A stretch of 64,000 nucleotides of DNA, from contig CAADRB010000032.1 in assembly GCA_900708905.1 (NCBI GenBank), positions 726,155 through 790,154 of the forward strand. Reading direction: 5' to 3'. This stretch comes from Hymenolepis diminuta. Its lineage: Eukaryota > Platyhelminthes > Cestoda > Cyclophyllidea > Hymenolepididae. The notes under the pieces were generated by a model. That model saw nothing but the letters and a program-made list of their open reading frames with translations. It was not told the origin of the DNA and ran no database searches. Below are positions 24,401 through 39,400 of this stretch, piece by piece. Position 1 is the first letter of the stretch. Every line of letters begins with the position of its first letter. A program made the translations under genes and the position numbers.

Positions 24401-27400
24401 TCCACTTAAGCTTTTTAAATACACATCGAGAATTCTCATTTATTTTGTATTAATACTTGTACAGATAACAATTCCCTATCTGAGGGAAGATTTTTGTCAA
24501 CTTCTGGAGAAATGATTAATCAATTTCTAAATTGGTGTTTATCTCAAAAAAGAAATATTCAGGGAGGCAAATAATATGCACAGAAAAATCTACAGAGAGG
24601 CAGGAAGGATGAAGTTCCTTATTAATAGCTCATAATATTTTCTTTAACAATATAATGCTACTATCCTGCTACTTTTTCTGCTCAAAATCATTTCATTTAC
24701 ATTTAGGATGCATCTATAACTAACGCTTTTAATTTAACGATAATGAAAATTTAATGTAACTTCATTTATTATTAAGTAGGTTGCTTGAAGCTCATATAGA
24801 CCTTAGCAAATATATCAAGATACGCACATGACTAAAACAAAAAAACTCCGAATTGGACTAAAATTAAAGGATAAAAATTGCTTGTTATATCAAAGAGTGT
24901 TGACTTTTTGCATCTGTTCCTACATCATTTTAGATAATGGTAATTATGATGCGTATTTTTATCACTTATTACACACGGCATATTTTTTAAAAGTGTGCAA
25001 AGATTTAAGTAAAGGGAGCGGAGAGATAGTCTAATAGGAGTTAGGGGAGGAGGTCTATTAGAAGTTGGGAATAAAGAAGGAGTACTAAGAGGGTCGCACC
25101 TCATTTAATCTTCAGATTAAGGCTGCAAACTTTCAAGTAAAAGGGTACATTTCACGGTTTTAGTACTTTGATGTTCAAACTTTTGACTATTTGATTTAAC
25201 TGAGTGGTTGAACGCACCTTTTGTACAATTTTCCTATTACAGCTGGGATGTTAGTAACATAATACCGATTAACCTGATTTAAACACAATAGAGCCTCGAA
25301 GTCTATAGCGATTTTATGCTTTTAGGGAGTTCCAAACGCTAGTAATGGTTCAATCTTTTTTATCTTAATCCCAACATGGTTTGTCGGGGTTCCACCAGAA
25401 TTTCTGAATACTCTTATGGATATATCTATCAAAAATCATAATTTACAGGCCGAGGAAGGATGAATGCCAACCTATTTACGACAAATCTCCGGAAATACTA
25501 TTTCAATCCTGGGAAATTTCCGTTTTTTCGCAGCCAACACACTATCATTTCATACATATATAATTGCTTTTTTGCTACTTCCAGACGCAGACCAAAGCAG
25601 CAGCGGAATTCCATTGGAGCCAAATTGCCCAAAACGGATACCAGCCTGAAGATACCGTTAATGCCACCTACTCATCACAAAAATCTTGTGGCGGGAATTG
25701 ATACCTCTGATATGCACCCTTCGGTTGAAATTTCAACCAAGAACGGTAGGTAGAGTGGCAAATTGAACCGCTCAAAGATTACTGTATGCATGTAAAAAGT
25801 CAAAAGTGATTTTTTCACAATAACTGGTGTGTTTGAGTTTAAATTTATTCAATTTTTTTCATTAAAAATGACATTGCACAGATTTATTATAATAATAAAT
25901 GCATATATTAATCGTATCAAGGGCACGAATGTTATAAAAGGAAGTATACCTTTCAAATACTAAAACATTCATCTGAATGGTCTACAAACTCAATCGGTAC
26001 CATCGAGTTTGAATTTGATTGAATTCAAATTGAATTGAATTTGATTTCTTATTTGGCTTTCAACTGTAATATTTTATTCGGAAGATCATATTCATGTAAA
26101 AGCCTAATTTCTTTCGTTTATGATCCACAGAGGAGTGCTGATTTTGGAAGAATCGTAGGAGAGCTAACCTGCTGCAGCAAAATTTAGAAGATTGATTCCT
26201 CGCCCAGTTTTTTTTAATTTGCAGACTTTTTGCAATAAACGGGAAATTTTTAAGCTAATAAGGTTTGAGCAGTAGTTAATACAAGTACTCCTGCTGAATG
26301 AAATTGTGTTTTACTACTCTACATGTAAACCACTCTTCCATCAAGTTGTCAGGAAATTTCTAATTGTTGTTTGTGTCGATTTCCTAAAGCATCATTCCAA
26401 TATTATGGTTGATGTACGACGCATTGCTTATTGTCTAACAAAGCCAGGGACAGATAAGACAATTACTCAAGGGAAATTAATTATTTTGGTTAGGATAAAT
26501 ACCTGTTTTTGAGAAGAGATACTAATTTTTATAATGGCACCCTTTTTGATTCTAATTTAAGCGATCCAGGTTACTTGATCGTCTTCTAGGTCGTTATTCC
26601 TTGCTCTCTTTCAAAATTTCAATTTTGAGTTATCTCCATAGATTTTCACCTATACTCTTGTAGTTCTCTTGCTTAGATAGTTTAAAATCATGTCAACTTT
26701 AAGTCTCGTTTATAAAAGAGTGATCAAACATAAGATTTAAAAATTATTATTATTAATATGATTATTAATATTTCGTTGATTAGGGAGAGAAATTTGGGAA
26801 TTTAAAGAATTCTTTTTAATATCACTGGGAATTAATTAGTCTGTGAGAAATTAGCTAAAATCATCTTGGGGTGCTAATTTCAGTTAATCATTAATTAGGA
26901 AAGCTGTTTAATGGAGGATTGCACAGTAGGCTGGCTAAAGTTAAGAAACAAAATTAATCAAAAATAAAATATTTCCACAAAATCAGTACTAATTAGCTCG
27001 GGTTAGAGAAAAGAGTACAAGTCTGAAATTACGCGGGTTTAAATGTGAGGGTACCCTTACAGCTACGGAGCGGTTAGTTGATATAAACTAAAATTCGCAG
27101 TTAATCAAATTGTTATCATGAAATTCTGATCCATCCATATATATTTTGGAGATAGTATAAATTATTTCGCTCCGACAACATGACAAAAAATTTAATTTAT
27201 CATTGTGAGAAGGAGGCAGAAATTGGTTAATAGTAAGTCCAATAAATGCCAAAAGGAAAGGGATCGAACAATTTGTAGAAGTAATTACGATATTAAAGAT
27301 TTTTAATAAGTTTGATTTTTGAATTGGAGTGTAAATATTTTCTTCAAGAGTTAGTTAGTGTAAGAGAATTAAAATTTTATGATTCATTACATGGATTACT

Positions 27401-30400
27401 GAGCAAGTTACGTATTTTACATGATATTACAGGAAATTGATATATCAGAGCTATGAGCAGAGAGCATCATACATCATCATACATTTTCCAACCAGAGGAA
27501 ACTATCTCTGATAAACGCATCTTCATGAAATACATCAATTTTTTATTTAATTAAATTGAAAGGTGCGTACAGACAGAGTTTTAAATTTCTAACCAGTTGG
27601 GTGATTTATTTCTTCTACCTTGTGATTTAGTTGTAGTCCGAAAAAAAATATTTACTGTCAAAGAGAGATTTCACAAATGAAGATTTTACAGTCCAGTATT
27701 TTTGCACAGAATGGCGCGTAATTAGTTCTGGTTATTATTTTTAATTGCCAACAATTTCCCATGGGTGGAGTTTTGCTCCCTTTCTAATAATTTCGACATT
27801 TATTTTATAATTTGATTCAAATAATAGGTGTAACCTATTTAATTCTTAATTAGTCTAAAGGTTTCAAAATTTTAAATATTTGATTTATTCTTTGTTTTTT
27901 TAGATTATTTGGCAGAATCCACACCACCGGGTGAGTAAAATATACTGCTTTAATCAATTTTGAGATCTTTATACGTGCCACACACCTATTTCCGATGAAA
28001 TTTTATACCGCTTCATTGAAAATTGTTGATTATTTCTCGTTTTGTTTTCGATTTAGTCAAACTAGGCTTCCGTCAAATATTTGAGACTCAGTTAACCTGT
28101 TAAAGAAATACGTTAAATCTGCAATAGTACTATAGAGATTATGGAATTTATTTTAAATTTCTGTGCATCTTGACATGACGTATTTACTAAATAACCGTTT
28201 GATCAACAATGTGAGCTGCATGAAATATATGAAAAGAAAATAATATGAAACCTGGTCTTGATATATTATTCCCCTCTCCACATTGGCAAACTTTATTTCT
28301 GCTTTGCCCCATATGTATCCGAGCTCCCACTGAAATAGAGTTTCTCAAGGCCATCGTAAGTATGACTCTAACTTAAGAGAGATCAATGTAGGTTATTGAA
28401 AATTTGTTAAACTAAGGCCCTTCTTAGCTTTACAAACTTCACTTCTCTAGATAGGAAGGAGATGGAACACTTATCAGGAGATACTAGAGCAGTTCTAAGA
28501 CTAGTAAATCAAAATAGTGACTAATTAGTAAATGGCTCATAAAATGTTGGTTATTAGATAACGCAAGATAATCGATTGAAGCGAGAGGTCATTCATACTC
28601 GGAACGCAGTAGAACATTGGTCAAAGTCCGTAAAGAAATTAAGATGATAGGCAAACGTCGACAAGAAACAGGGCTGATTGGCATTAGTGTATTTATCATA
28701 GCCTTTTAGTCAATTAATTGGGCTGGGTTCCTAGATATCTCCATTTATATTCCGCAAGTGAAATAATCTACGAAGCACTCGAAAAATATTTCCAGGTTTA
28801 TCCAGATTTATTTTTCTGTCTTGTTAAGATGAGTATGAATTTGTAAATATTCGCCTAATTTTACTGTACTGCTAAAGTCATTTGGATATTTTCAAATGTC
28901 GTTTTAATTAAGAAAAATTATACGCGCACAATTTATCCCAAAAGTTTCGAGAGCACACTTGTCATTGAAACTTGTGACTTCCGGAATACTACATACTAAC
29001 AACTATTAACATTCTTTCTTTGATCTCTAATGGTGAAATATATTATCTAAAGTTCCGCTAGGAAAGAAAGTGTCAAATAATTCAAAAAATAAATTTTTCT
29101 ATTTGCTTTTCAACAGTAGCAGAAACTTATTTCATTAACAACCAGAAGAAGCAGAGACAAGAAACAAATAAAATTTTTAACTAGTACAAAAATTACGATT
29201 TCTTTGAAATATTAAGATTTAAATACAAAATCAAGTGCATAAATTTTAAAAATGCAGATATAAAAGACGAAACTTTTGAAACACCATTATTTATCATTAT
29301 TATTATCTATTACAATTAAAAAATTTAGTTTCTTCTCGGTGTACGGAGTTTGAGTAAGATTTGAGAATGCTTTTAGAATTTTAATAAGGTCTCAATTCAT
29401 TTAGTTTTCGAACTTATCAGATCACCAACTTTTTACATTATTGGTACAGTCCACCGTGTCATATGTTAAGGTTCAAATTTCAGTATTCCACTTCGAGGTT
29501 CCTGGGTGATTACTCGTATCCATTAAGTTATAGGACTGGTTCATCATGCCATCTCAAAAAATCCCTAACCTACTAACCAAGAACATCTAATAGATACCAA
29601 CAGACCTCACCTGTCTCAGTCACACAGAACGTAGTGTTCAGCCTGCACTCCCATCAAGTCAAAGATCAGGGGATCAGAGTTCTTTAATAATCATCTTGTA
29701 TTGTGGATAGTCAACAAGAGGCGTGGGAGAAGTGGAATATCTCAAAAGAGAGAGATCGATCATAAAACGAAGATAGAAAAACATGCTAGAAGGTATATTT
29801 TCATCATGGGAGATTAATAAAACATATAGCCAATTAACAGTAATCGTAATGGATAGTAAGTTTTCATAAGTTCCTTGCACCTCCTTAGTTTGAATTTTCC
29901 TAGACATCTACATTTATTTTCCATTGAATTGTATCGTTTTATTAAGATTTATTGACAGACGTATATTTTACTACAAATGATTATGAAATCTCAGTTGGCA
30001 TTGGATAGAGGGTTGAAGAGGATAGCATTATTTACTTGCAAGACCAAAGTCTCCAAATACCTGATCGGAATTCAAAAAGAAAACGATCGCAATTTATTGT
30101 CATTTTGTACTAGGACGTTTGCCTTGCTTCAGCAGTGAGGTTGAAGATCTGACTTAATTCATCACTTTGTGAAGGCTCAATTCTAAATTCCCCCATCTTT
30201 ATCTAACACATTCAAAATCAAATCACAATAGATAACGGGTTTTCTTTAATTTGTTTTAGATATTAATTGCGACTTATTTTGATTATAACAAAGAAAAAAT
30301 CTTGTATATTTTAACTTAAAAAAACAAATGGACATACCATTTATAAATATGCTTTACTCAAAATGGGTAGTTAATTATTGTTTTAATTATAGCCACTTCA

Positions 30401-33400
30401 AACATGCGAACTTCGCCAACACCCAGACTGTCAAAGGTTCTAGAAAATGGGACTTCAAATGCGGCATTACCTCCATCAGGAACTCCTCTAAGACAGACAC
30501 CACAGTCAGTGTTAGGTCAGACCCTACCTGGACAATCTCCAATATCCCTCAACCACCTAGCTGTTCACGTAGGGAATCTTAAATCCTTCGACAACAACGG
30601 ACTTTACAAGGAATATGAGGCTATAGAACAGGGTAGTGGATTCACTTGGCATCATGCCAACATGGAGTTGAATAAACCGAAAAATCGATATGCCAACGTC
30701 ATTGCCTATGACCATAGCCGTGTGATACTTAATCAATTACCGGGAGTTCCTTGTTCAGACTATATTAATGCTAACTACCTGGATGGATACAGACTTCCAA
30801 ATGCTTACATCGCTACACAGGTAAGTGTTTAAACTAATTAAAGTATAGGATTTTTCTTATTAAACTTTCTCATTCATTACTAGCAACTTGTTAGGATCCA
30901 ATAATACGAGAATGAATTAAGACGCTATGTTTAATAGATGAGGATTCAGACACTTTATTCGTATTTAAAAAGACCATAGTTATCGTGAACTCTAAGAAGT
31001 GAACTTTTCATGCCCTCATCAACATCTATTTACGCGCAGATTGGGGGAACAGCGTACATGCAAATCAACCTAGCTTGCCGTATTTTTTCTTTTCCAAAAT
31101 AAATTGCATATGAGATGTTTTGTTGGCGGATTTTATATTTTAGGTATTACAATGCTAAATAAATATTCATTAATTCATATAAGCAACATATGAATATAGT
31201 CATAGAGGTAACTCAATTACCACAATCAGTTCTTATAAAAACCGTTAATTCGCCATATTCTAAACAACACGCTTAGTATTAAAAAATCGTTCGATGGAGA
31301 ACTCGAGTACACATACTTCTAACCATAAAATCACTTGCCAAAGAGCAGAAATTCCCAATGGAGCAATCCCCACAGATTACTCATTCCAGTAGTCCGTGTG
31401 TAAAGTAAAGTTCATTATAATATAGAGATCTGGAATATTATTTCAGTAAATTTCAAGATTATCTTGAATCTGCGGAATGAGTGAAAGGCGCTTTAAGTTG
31501 CAAAATAAATTTAGCACTGCGGAAAATAACCAGCCGGTAAACTTTTTACAAAGCAACTAATAGATCAATGGAAAACTTTTAGAACCAAATTTATCATCAT
31601 TTCATCTCCTCAAGCAATTGAAAACAATTTGTTGTTCGCACAATGCAAAGACCTGACCTTGTGGATTGTTAAGTGTATGATGCAATATATTGAGAAATAC
31701 CCAGAGGACCCCAAGAAATACGTCTTAACTAGATCCCATACTCAAATATTTATTCATTACAAATGCTTTAACAATCGCCATACACTTGACAATAATCATA
31801 CTTAAGTTGTCGTGTCACAAGGTCCGATTATCACTCATATGATAAGAGATGACTCTTGCAAGGTGACAGTGGAGAAGTGTGAAGATTTCTCTAAGCTCAA
31901 GCCTTCCATCGGTATATTTTAATCAGTAAAAACAGTTTTATCTCAAGATATTTTAAGATATAGTTTTATCAAACTTTATTTTTCAAGTACCTCACTGAAA
32001 GTCGATTTTCAAGAATTGAGCTTAACACTTTTTTGCTTTTTTAATCCCACATATCGTGAACCAGTATTAATGTGTTTGATTGAAGAAGAAAACCCGTAAG
32101 CAGAGGTCGAAAAGATTGCTCCTATTCTTAGAGTAAAAGAGCGGTTGGTTAAGATTTATAAAGGTTTGCAAATGGTACGGATCAAATGAATTCGAATTAT
32201 ATTGCCTATTCGTTACTAGAAAGCTCCTTTATTGCAAGTGTAAGTTCAATATAAGATATTCACGTTAATTTAGCATATTTTTTACATTAATTATTTTTCA
32301 CCTTTTCCAATTAAAGGTGATTAACTGCTCCCTTTAAGATATGGAGTTAAAAAATATATCTTTTTTAATAATAAGTCATGTTTTCAAAGTGGTTATTGAG
32401 TAAAAGTGCCCTGAATGTTCTTAACGCGGACTACAAACGAGGTTTGAGCGTTTAATCAATGATATTAAAAGCAAAAAGCATGTTGATTGTTGAATTTATA
32501 ATAACGAAGAATTTAAAATAACCGTTTCAAATTATCAAAAATTTCGACATTTTATAATATTTTCCCCTAGGGTCCACTTCCAGAGACATTTGGAGATTTT
32601 TGGCGCATGATTTGGGAACAGAATTCTCAAGTGATAGTGATGATGACGAAACTGGAAGAGCGGTCTCGAATCAAATGTGATCAATATTGGCCCTCTCGTG
32701 GAACAGAGATCTATCAGATCTACCCGGAAAATGAGCCCAGAAATCCCCCTGCAGAATACATATCATTTGCTGTTACTCTGCTCGAATCTACCGACTATGC
32801 ATACTACACAATTCGAACATTCAATCTTCAGAAAATGACTCCCGCACCAAATGCTAATGAAACTAATTCCCAAAGCTTCAATGGAGGATATAACAATGAA
32901 ATAGAGAATCTTCAGCCCGTGCAAGAACCTCGACAGATAAAACAATTCCAGTTCACGGCGTGGCCTGATTGTGGGGCGCCTGAACAACCACAACCCCTGC
33001 TCCTGTTTATTCGTCAAGTTTGTCAGGCACGACAAGCTCTAAGAGCAAAACAGTCTCAAAGAGGAGGACAGGAAAATGGAATTTCTGAAGGTTTTTCACA
33101 GAATACCCTGTCCAATCGTCTAGGACCTACTGTCGTTCATTGTTCAGCCGGTGTTGGACGAACAGGTAAGATGAAAGATTTTATAACACTCTTTCTAGTT
33201 GAGAATTTAAATATGTTTTTTGTGAGCGCCTCTAAGTATTATTATTGAGTGTTTGAAGATGTTAGCAAGTAGAGATGAGCCGTAATTATTTAATTACACT
33301 CTTGATGTTAAGCCAAATTATATTATCCAAATGATCTGGTTTGCAAATTTAATTTGTATGAACATCTTGCCGTGCGTTTTTATTTCCGAACGAATTCTGA

Positions 33401-36400
33401 TATTAAGATAGGCAGTGTTGTTGCAATTGTGGAAGTCTATAATGTAATTTTAAATATTTACTTAATAATAGGAAAAATGAGTAAGTCCAGTTTACTAAAA
33501 GATTGGTAAAAATATGTATTAGAGACAAAATAAATTAAATTTTTAACAATATTTCTATTTATTTTAGCTAACAGGTACTTTGTGTTAATACCCAAATAAA
33601 ATAAAAAAAATACTAAATACAATTATATGCCGGCGATGCAACAAAATCAGAGTTTGCGAATTCAATGTTTTATCAGTACGCACCCAGTGAACACAATGAT
33701 CACTCCAATGGTTCAGTCAAACCAATAAAGGGAGCCCTGAAATTAGAATTTCTCACTGGGAAGATTCTATGATGCTGATCCTTTCTCTAAGTTGGAATGC
33801 GCTTATCTCTTTGAACTTGAAAGTTATCAAATCGAATAATGTTAAACGTTGTGATGATATTCGTGGTTATATATTCCTCTCAGTTAGTATATCGTGGACC
33901 AGTTTGAATACTTGTAATTTAAGATATGAATACGCCTAAAAGAACTATTGAATTATTGCATTTCAATAGCCTAATACCTCGTAAATATGATATTTTACTA
34001 TTCCACGTTAAAGTTTTATAGATTGCCAAGGTATAATAAAAGGTATTAAAATTAGAATTTTGCTTTAAAAGTTAATAAGAAAAGAAAAATTTGTTCACAA
34101 TCAAGAAAGTCTACTAAGGACTCTAATCCATCCAGTAAATCATTCTTTTTAGTTCATCCAGGCTACTACTATCAAAATAATTAAGGTGATCTTGAAGAGA
34201 ACAAACTCAAAACTAATACAGATCAGCGATAACCCCTTATGATTTCGGTGTTTATTCGAAGCCGATTCTTTTACTGTTACTTCTGCCGCCATAATTTAAT
34301 TTGCCTAATAAATCTAATAAGGATAAGACATTTGGATTTGAATAAGTTGATTTCTAATAAGTAAAATTGCAATCCCTCATTTTTAGATTTTTTTCCCATA
34401 TTTACAGCGTTAATCTTAGCCCTCTAGAAATTAATATATGTATATATTAATTTAGATTAATTTTAATTGAGGATGTTAAAATGTCTTTTCAATATGGCAG
34501 AAGTTAATTAATCTGCTTACAATTAGGAGCGTTGTATTCAGAAAATGACGAAATATCTAGGCATTGCATGTAATCTTATTTTTATCCTTTTCCGCTAGAG
34601 GAGCTTAAAAGTTGCTCTGATTTTGAAAGGAGAAAAATTGTGAGAACGCTTACAACCAAATTGAGAATCTCGGAATAAGTTCATTTTAAATCAAATTTTA
34701 TAAGAAGTTTAATTAATTTATTCCGTTGTGTTAGATTTCATATATAATTAATAACCTAACAATAAACAGAATCCCTAATCACCATGTCAACCATTGGATA
34801 GTTGTAAACATTCAGAGGCGTCATAATGATAAACTTTTTGTCTCCGAAGGCCATTACACTAACGTTACTGAGCCAAATAAAAGGAAAATAATTAGTGTTA
34901 TCTTTCAGACCATTGTGAATTACTGTTCCCCTCAAGGATACAGGATGGACAGAAAGATATATGGCATTAAATGATACAGCTGAAATGGAAAAGGGTAAAT
35001 GAAATTTAAATATTTTGGATCTGAATGTGAAATTTCTATTCACCTTCGGTAATGATTAATGCTGTATTATCCTTAAGAACTTATTGCCTTGAGATATTTA
35101 CTTTTAATCTAGGCTTGGCCTTAGAAAGTATAAAGTTTTTGCATTCTTCAAGGACTTTTTACCCCTAGAAGAAGTAAATGTGTTGAAGATTCCCGTACTG
35201 CGTATAGTCGAATTTTTACTTTGAGACTCCGCTTTGGAAGTTGTACTTCAAAAAGCTTTGCTTTTTATTGCAGAACGTGCTCGATGCGTGAATTTCATTA
35301 AAGAATGGAAACTCGGGGAGTTATACATTTTAGTAGTTGAAATAAATAAAGGTAGTTATCTTGAATGTATACATTATAGCTCCTGTTCTTGCCGTTAAAA
35401 ATTCATCTTCTTGTTCTCATTATTGTTGATATTCCGCAGCTTGAATCGGAATTCGCCATGTGGCATCAGAGTTTCTTGGGCCCCGGCTTAAGTTAGCAAC
35501 TCTCTAATACTGGCTTTTGTAATAACAATAATGCATATTTTATTTCGATAACTGATGTGATTATTGGAAACAATGGGCCATCTTTTCTCTAATATGACCC
35601 CATATTAACTCGACGCCACTTCTTTTATTAGAGTCCAACCGCAGAGAAATGCATTCATATACTCTGTCGATTTTGATTCTTATAGGTAACAATCAGCTAG
35701 GTTGTCTGGACAAAAAATATAGAACAAGTGTTCTTAAAGGCCCAGAATGAATTTCAAAATTGTGAAAAAGCTAATTTACATCCAAGGGAACAATCATAAG
35801 ATGCTTTAATTCAGGATGATCTCGAAAATATTAATGGTATGGTCTGTAGACAGAGAGAGAGGAAGAGAATTCAATACTCATCCTTACACACCTAGTTATG
35901 GAGATGGTCATCTGTAGTATTTAACTCGAAACTAGAAGAGGGAATGCATAATGCGGGGTCCTCCAAGATATTAGTCATCTATACCAGTCAGGTATTGTTA
36001 GCATTTAGACATCTGATATATAATCACTACAGATTTCAGCTTTTATAACACATGTTTGAAGCCTTCTCCTGTATTAAATCTAATTATTATTATGGCAAAG
36101 CAAAAAATTTGAATTTTTTAATTTTGAAGATCACTTAAACAAAATGGGTGATAGAAGAGATTTAAGCAATGTCAGAAAGTTTTTGGGATAAGTTGAGAAT
36201 CAATACCTTATTACATCCGGACTTTCAAATCGTTAGGCTGTCTGCATTTTGATGTTAATTTATCCCTTATCATCAATAAATTGAAGATCTGGGCGACATG
36301 TTTTCAAGTGACTTCGTAACCATTCTCTTTTCACATGACTCATATAACAGCTATCCAGTGGACAAAAAAATCTTCCCATATCACGTGTGTTTCTCTACTT

Positions 36401-39400
36401 CTCATACCTTTTGTTTGTGGGTGGTGTTCTAGTAAGCACAGGATAGATTTCTTATTAGGATTCTGCTTCTAAACTGCACCCTCTTTCTCACGGAATACTT
36501 GCTTCTCATCTGAATTGAGCTGCCTAAGTCAGCTCCTTGTTTGAGAAACTTTAGATTTTCCAATTTTGGTAGTTGGGAATTAAATAAAAGTGTAGCGATT
36601 GTATCGCTTTTTTGTACAGGCTTGTCCAGAGGTTAGGCCTACGCTTCTGTAATTGGGTAGCGAAGTTTCTCAGAGGAACAGTCTCTGCAGTATTTTAATA
36701 CTCATTCATCGTCTGCTGTACAGGTCCACCATCATCTGCTGAGCTGTGATAGGCAATAGTAGACAAATCTTAAAAAAGAACAGGTTTGACGAATGTTCCG
36801 AGCAAGTACGTTCAGTCTTAGAAGCGGCCTGAGCATCACTAGTTGTGATTTGGCCTTCATGCCATTAACTATTATAGAATAATTAGCTGGGCCTTTATCA
36901 TTTACAGAAGAGCCCAGATGCGTATAGGAACTCACTCGATAAGTCCTGTATCCATTTAATTGATGATATGCCTATTCCAGATCTCAACCTACGTATACCG
37001 GACTATTTTTCCGACGCATTTTCGTAACATATTTGCCTAGTATTCATTTGTATCTCCGTGGAGGTAATTTTAGCATGTCTAATCGAATGAATAATAAGAC
37101 CTAAAACGTCTGCAAATTCTAGATGCCCATGTGACCACTCGAATCCAGCAGAACTCAGTAGTGTTACCTTCAATTGCTCGCAGTTTGCACATATTTCCCC
37201 TAATACAAATGAGAATACTACGTTAAAGGAGCATAGCACGCTCTTTGACCTTTGTCTGACGTCCATCTCCATAGAAAATACTTCGCTTGAGTCTTTTATG
37301 TGACCTTTTGGTACATCTGAGAGTTGGATAAAGCAGATAACTACGTTGCAGACAGATTTAGTTTACAGTCTTGTCAAAGCCGTAGGGATGGGTAGTGATA
37401 ATGGGTAGTGTTCCACAATGCCGGTCAATAGCTCCCCGAATTTTCGTTCTGACAGCAAGGATAGCTTGGTGTGTGGATATTCCAACGAGAAATCCATATT
37501 GAGCGCTGGGGCAGTTAGCTGTGTCAGTTCCTACTCACTTACCTTCGTAAATATTGATAACTTCAGCATCTATCCAGGATTGGGGCATGTCAACAATTGT
37601 TAAAGGATTTCACAAAGTAGATATCTTGCGATGGTTTTCTCCGATGGATAAGCTCAATTCGAGGACCATTCCAAGTTTTCCATTTTTATATTGTTGGTTG
37701 TAGTTCCTCTAGTGTCGAGTTTGTATCATTAGATAATTCTCTAATGTTTAAAGTTACATCAGATAACTAACTTGCTTAACATAATGTTTAGCCAGAGAGC
37801 TGAGATCAACAACAAATTTATTTCTATTCGAACCAGATCAAGTTCAAGAGGTTGTCAGTAGAATTTTAAAGTAAGTTGTAAACTCTTCCGGGTAAATTAA
37901 TAGTAAACAATTCTTGAGATTTTAGCAACTTTCTTCTAGGTAGTATAAACATATTCGCTTTATTTCTACATCTTTCAGAGGAGGCGTGCGACTCAGGGAG
38001 GTGGTCATTTAACCACCGTTTTCGCAGCTCTTTCCTCTCCAGTAATCTAGCGTGTAAATTTGTGGCAGCCATTTCATACCAAGGCTTCATTTTTCCAACT
38101 CTAGAACGAAGTTTCTGACATAATTTATCAGCAGTCTTTGTAATGTTTACCACATCCTTATATTCAAATTCGGTGTGTTCCAGGATCTCCTTTCCGAGCT
38201 TTTCTGGTTATATGTATTTATGTTCTGATTTGAGGTCAGTTTGCATATTCTCTTGCCAAATTCCTGTCTGAGTTATTCATCTATGTAGCCTTCTGTTAGT
38301 GGCTTCAATCCTGAGAGTTGATCTAAGCAAGCGATAATCAGAGCCTGCATCTGCTTCTCTGGATGTTCGTATATCGAGAAAAGGGACTCTACTATTCCGT
38401 GAAGCAAGAGAGATCAAGGACAGCATCTTGGCCTGATCTTGGATGGTACCATGTGCCGACAGCATAAAGATTATCTATTTCAAAAAAGCTTAACATGTGC
38501 ATTTCATTTTCCGTAGTCTCCGCTGAATTTGTAAAGCGACCTACTATATTCATATGATTTGAGTAAGCATCCTAGTCAAGTCGGCAGTTAATATCTTTAA
38601 GATGATGTTATTTCCACATTTATGCTTGGTGTCTCTCAATGCAGCATCCAATTATCTATGAAATGATTAATCTCAAAAAGGTCAGGAGAGCATCTTTTGG
38701 TGCATAACAGCCAATAATATCCTAGGGTGTATTGCTAACATTAAATATAATTTTATCTATCCCGTTTGAAATAGACTCAAATTCTTGAACCTGAAGTCAG
38801 GAATCATTGTTGAGAAATGTAATGCTAATGACTTATATTCACAATTATAAATAGTAAATCCACGAATTACTCCAGTTTTTGATATGTCAGCAGTTTTGGT
38901 TGCAAGTGGTCAGTTCCGCTCATCTAACTTCTTAGGTATTTCTAATACTAACTATAGCTCTATTATTACCATTTCTCTTGTCAATATTATTGTTACCTCG
39001 ATATTAATATATGCGATTTACGTACATTCGATTACTTGGTGGATTTTCCTGTTTTCTGTCAAAAATTAAGAATAACTTTCAACGAATCAAGAACCTTTCA
39101 GGTTATCATAGGCATTTTATTTTAAAAGGGTATCGTTGAATAATCCATCATATTTGATTACTCCCAATTGTGTTAGATCAAGGTTAATTTGTTTTTGAAA
39201 AGAAACTGAGCCACTTCCCTTGAAATTTAATTAATAAACGAAAGAGAAGCTTATTTTTGTTTTATTTGCTTCTTTTGTTTAAAAGATAGGTGATTTACCT
39301 AGAAAGAGGAGAGAAAAAAAGAATCTCTGAAATAAGAAGAAATTTGTTACTTTATAGATCATTTCTGACGTTGAACCGGGATAAGTAAAGTAAAAATTGG

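Noticed and set aside
32763..33035. Minus-strand open frame over the D1 exon
   Set aside because: Antisense shadow; the plus-strand frame has all PTP motifs.
34428..34453. 12-bp palindrome AAATTAATATAT / ATATATTAATTT
   Set aside because: AT-only sequence in AT-rich DNA; such palindromes arise easily by chance.
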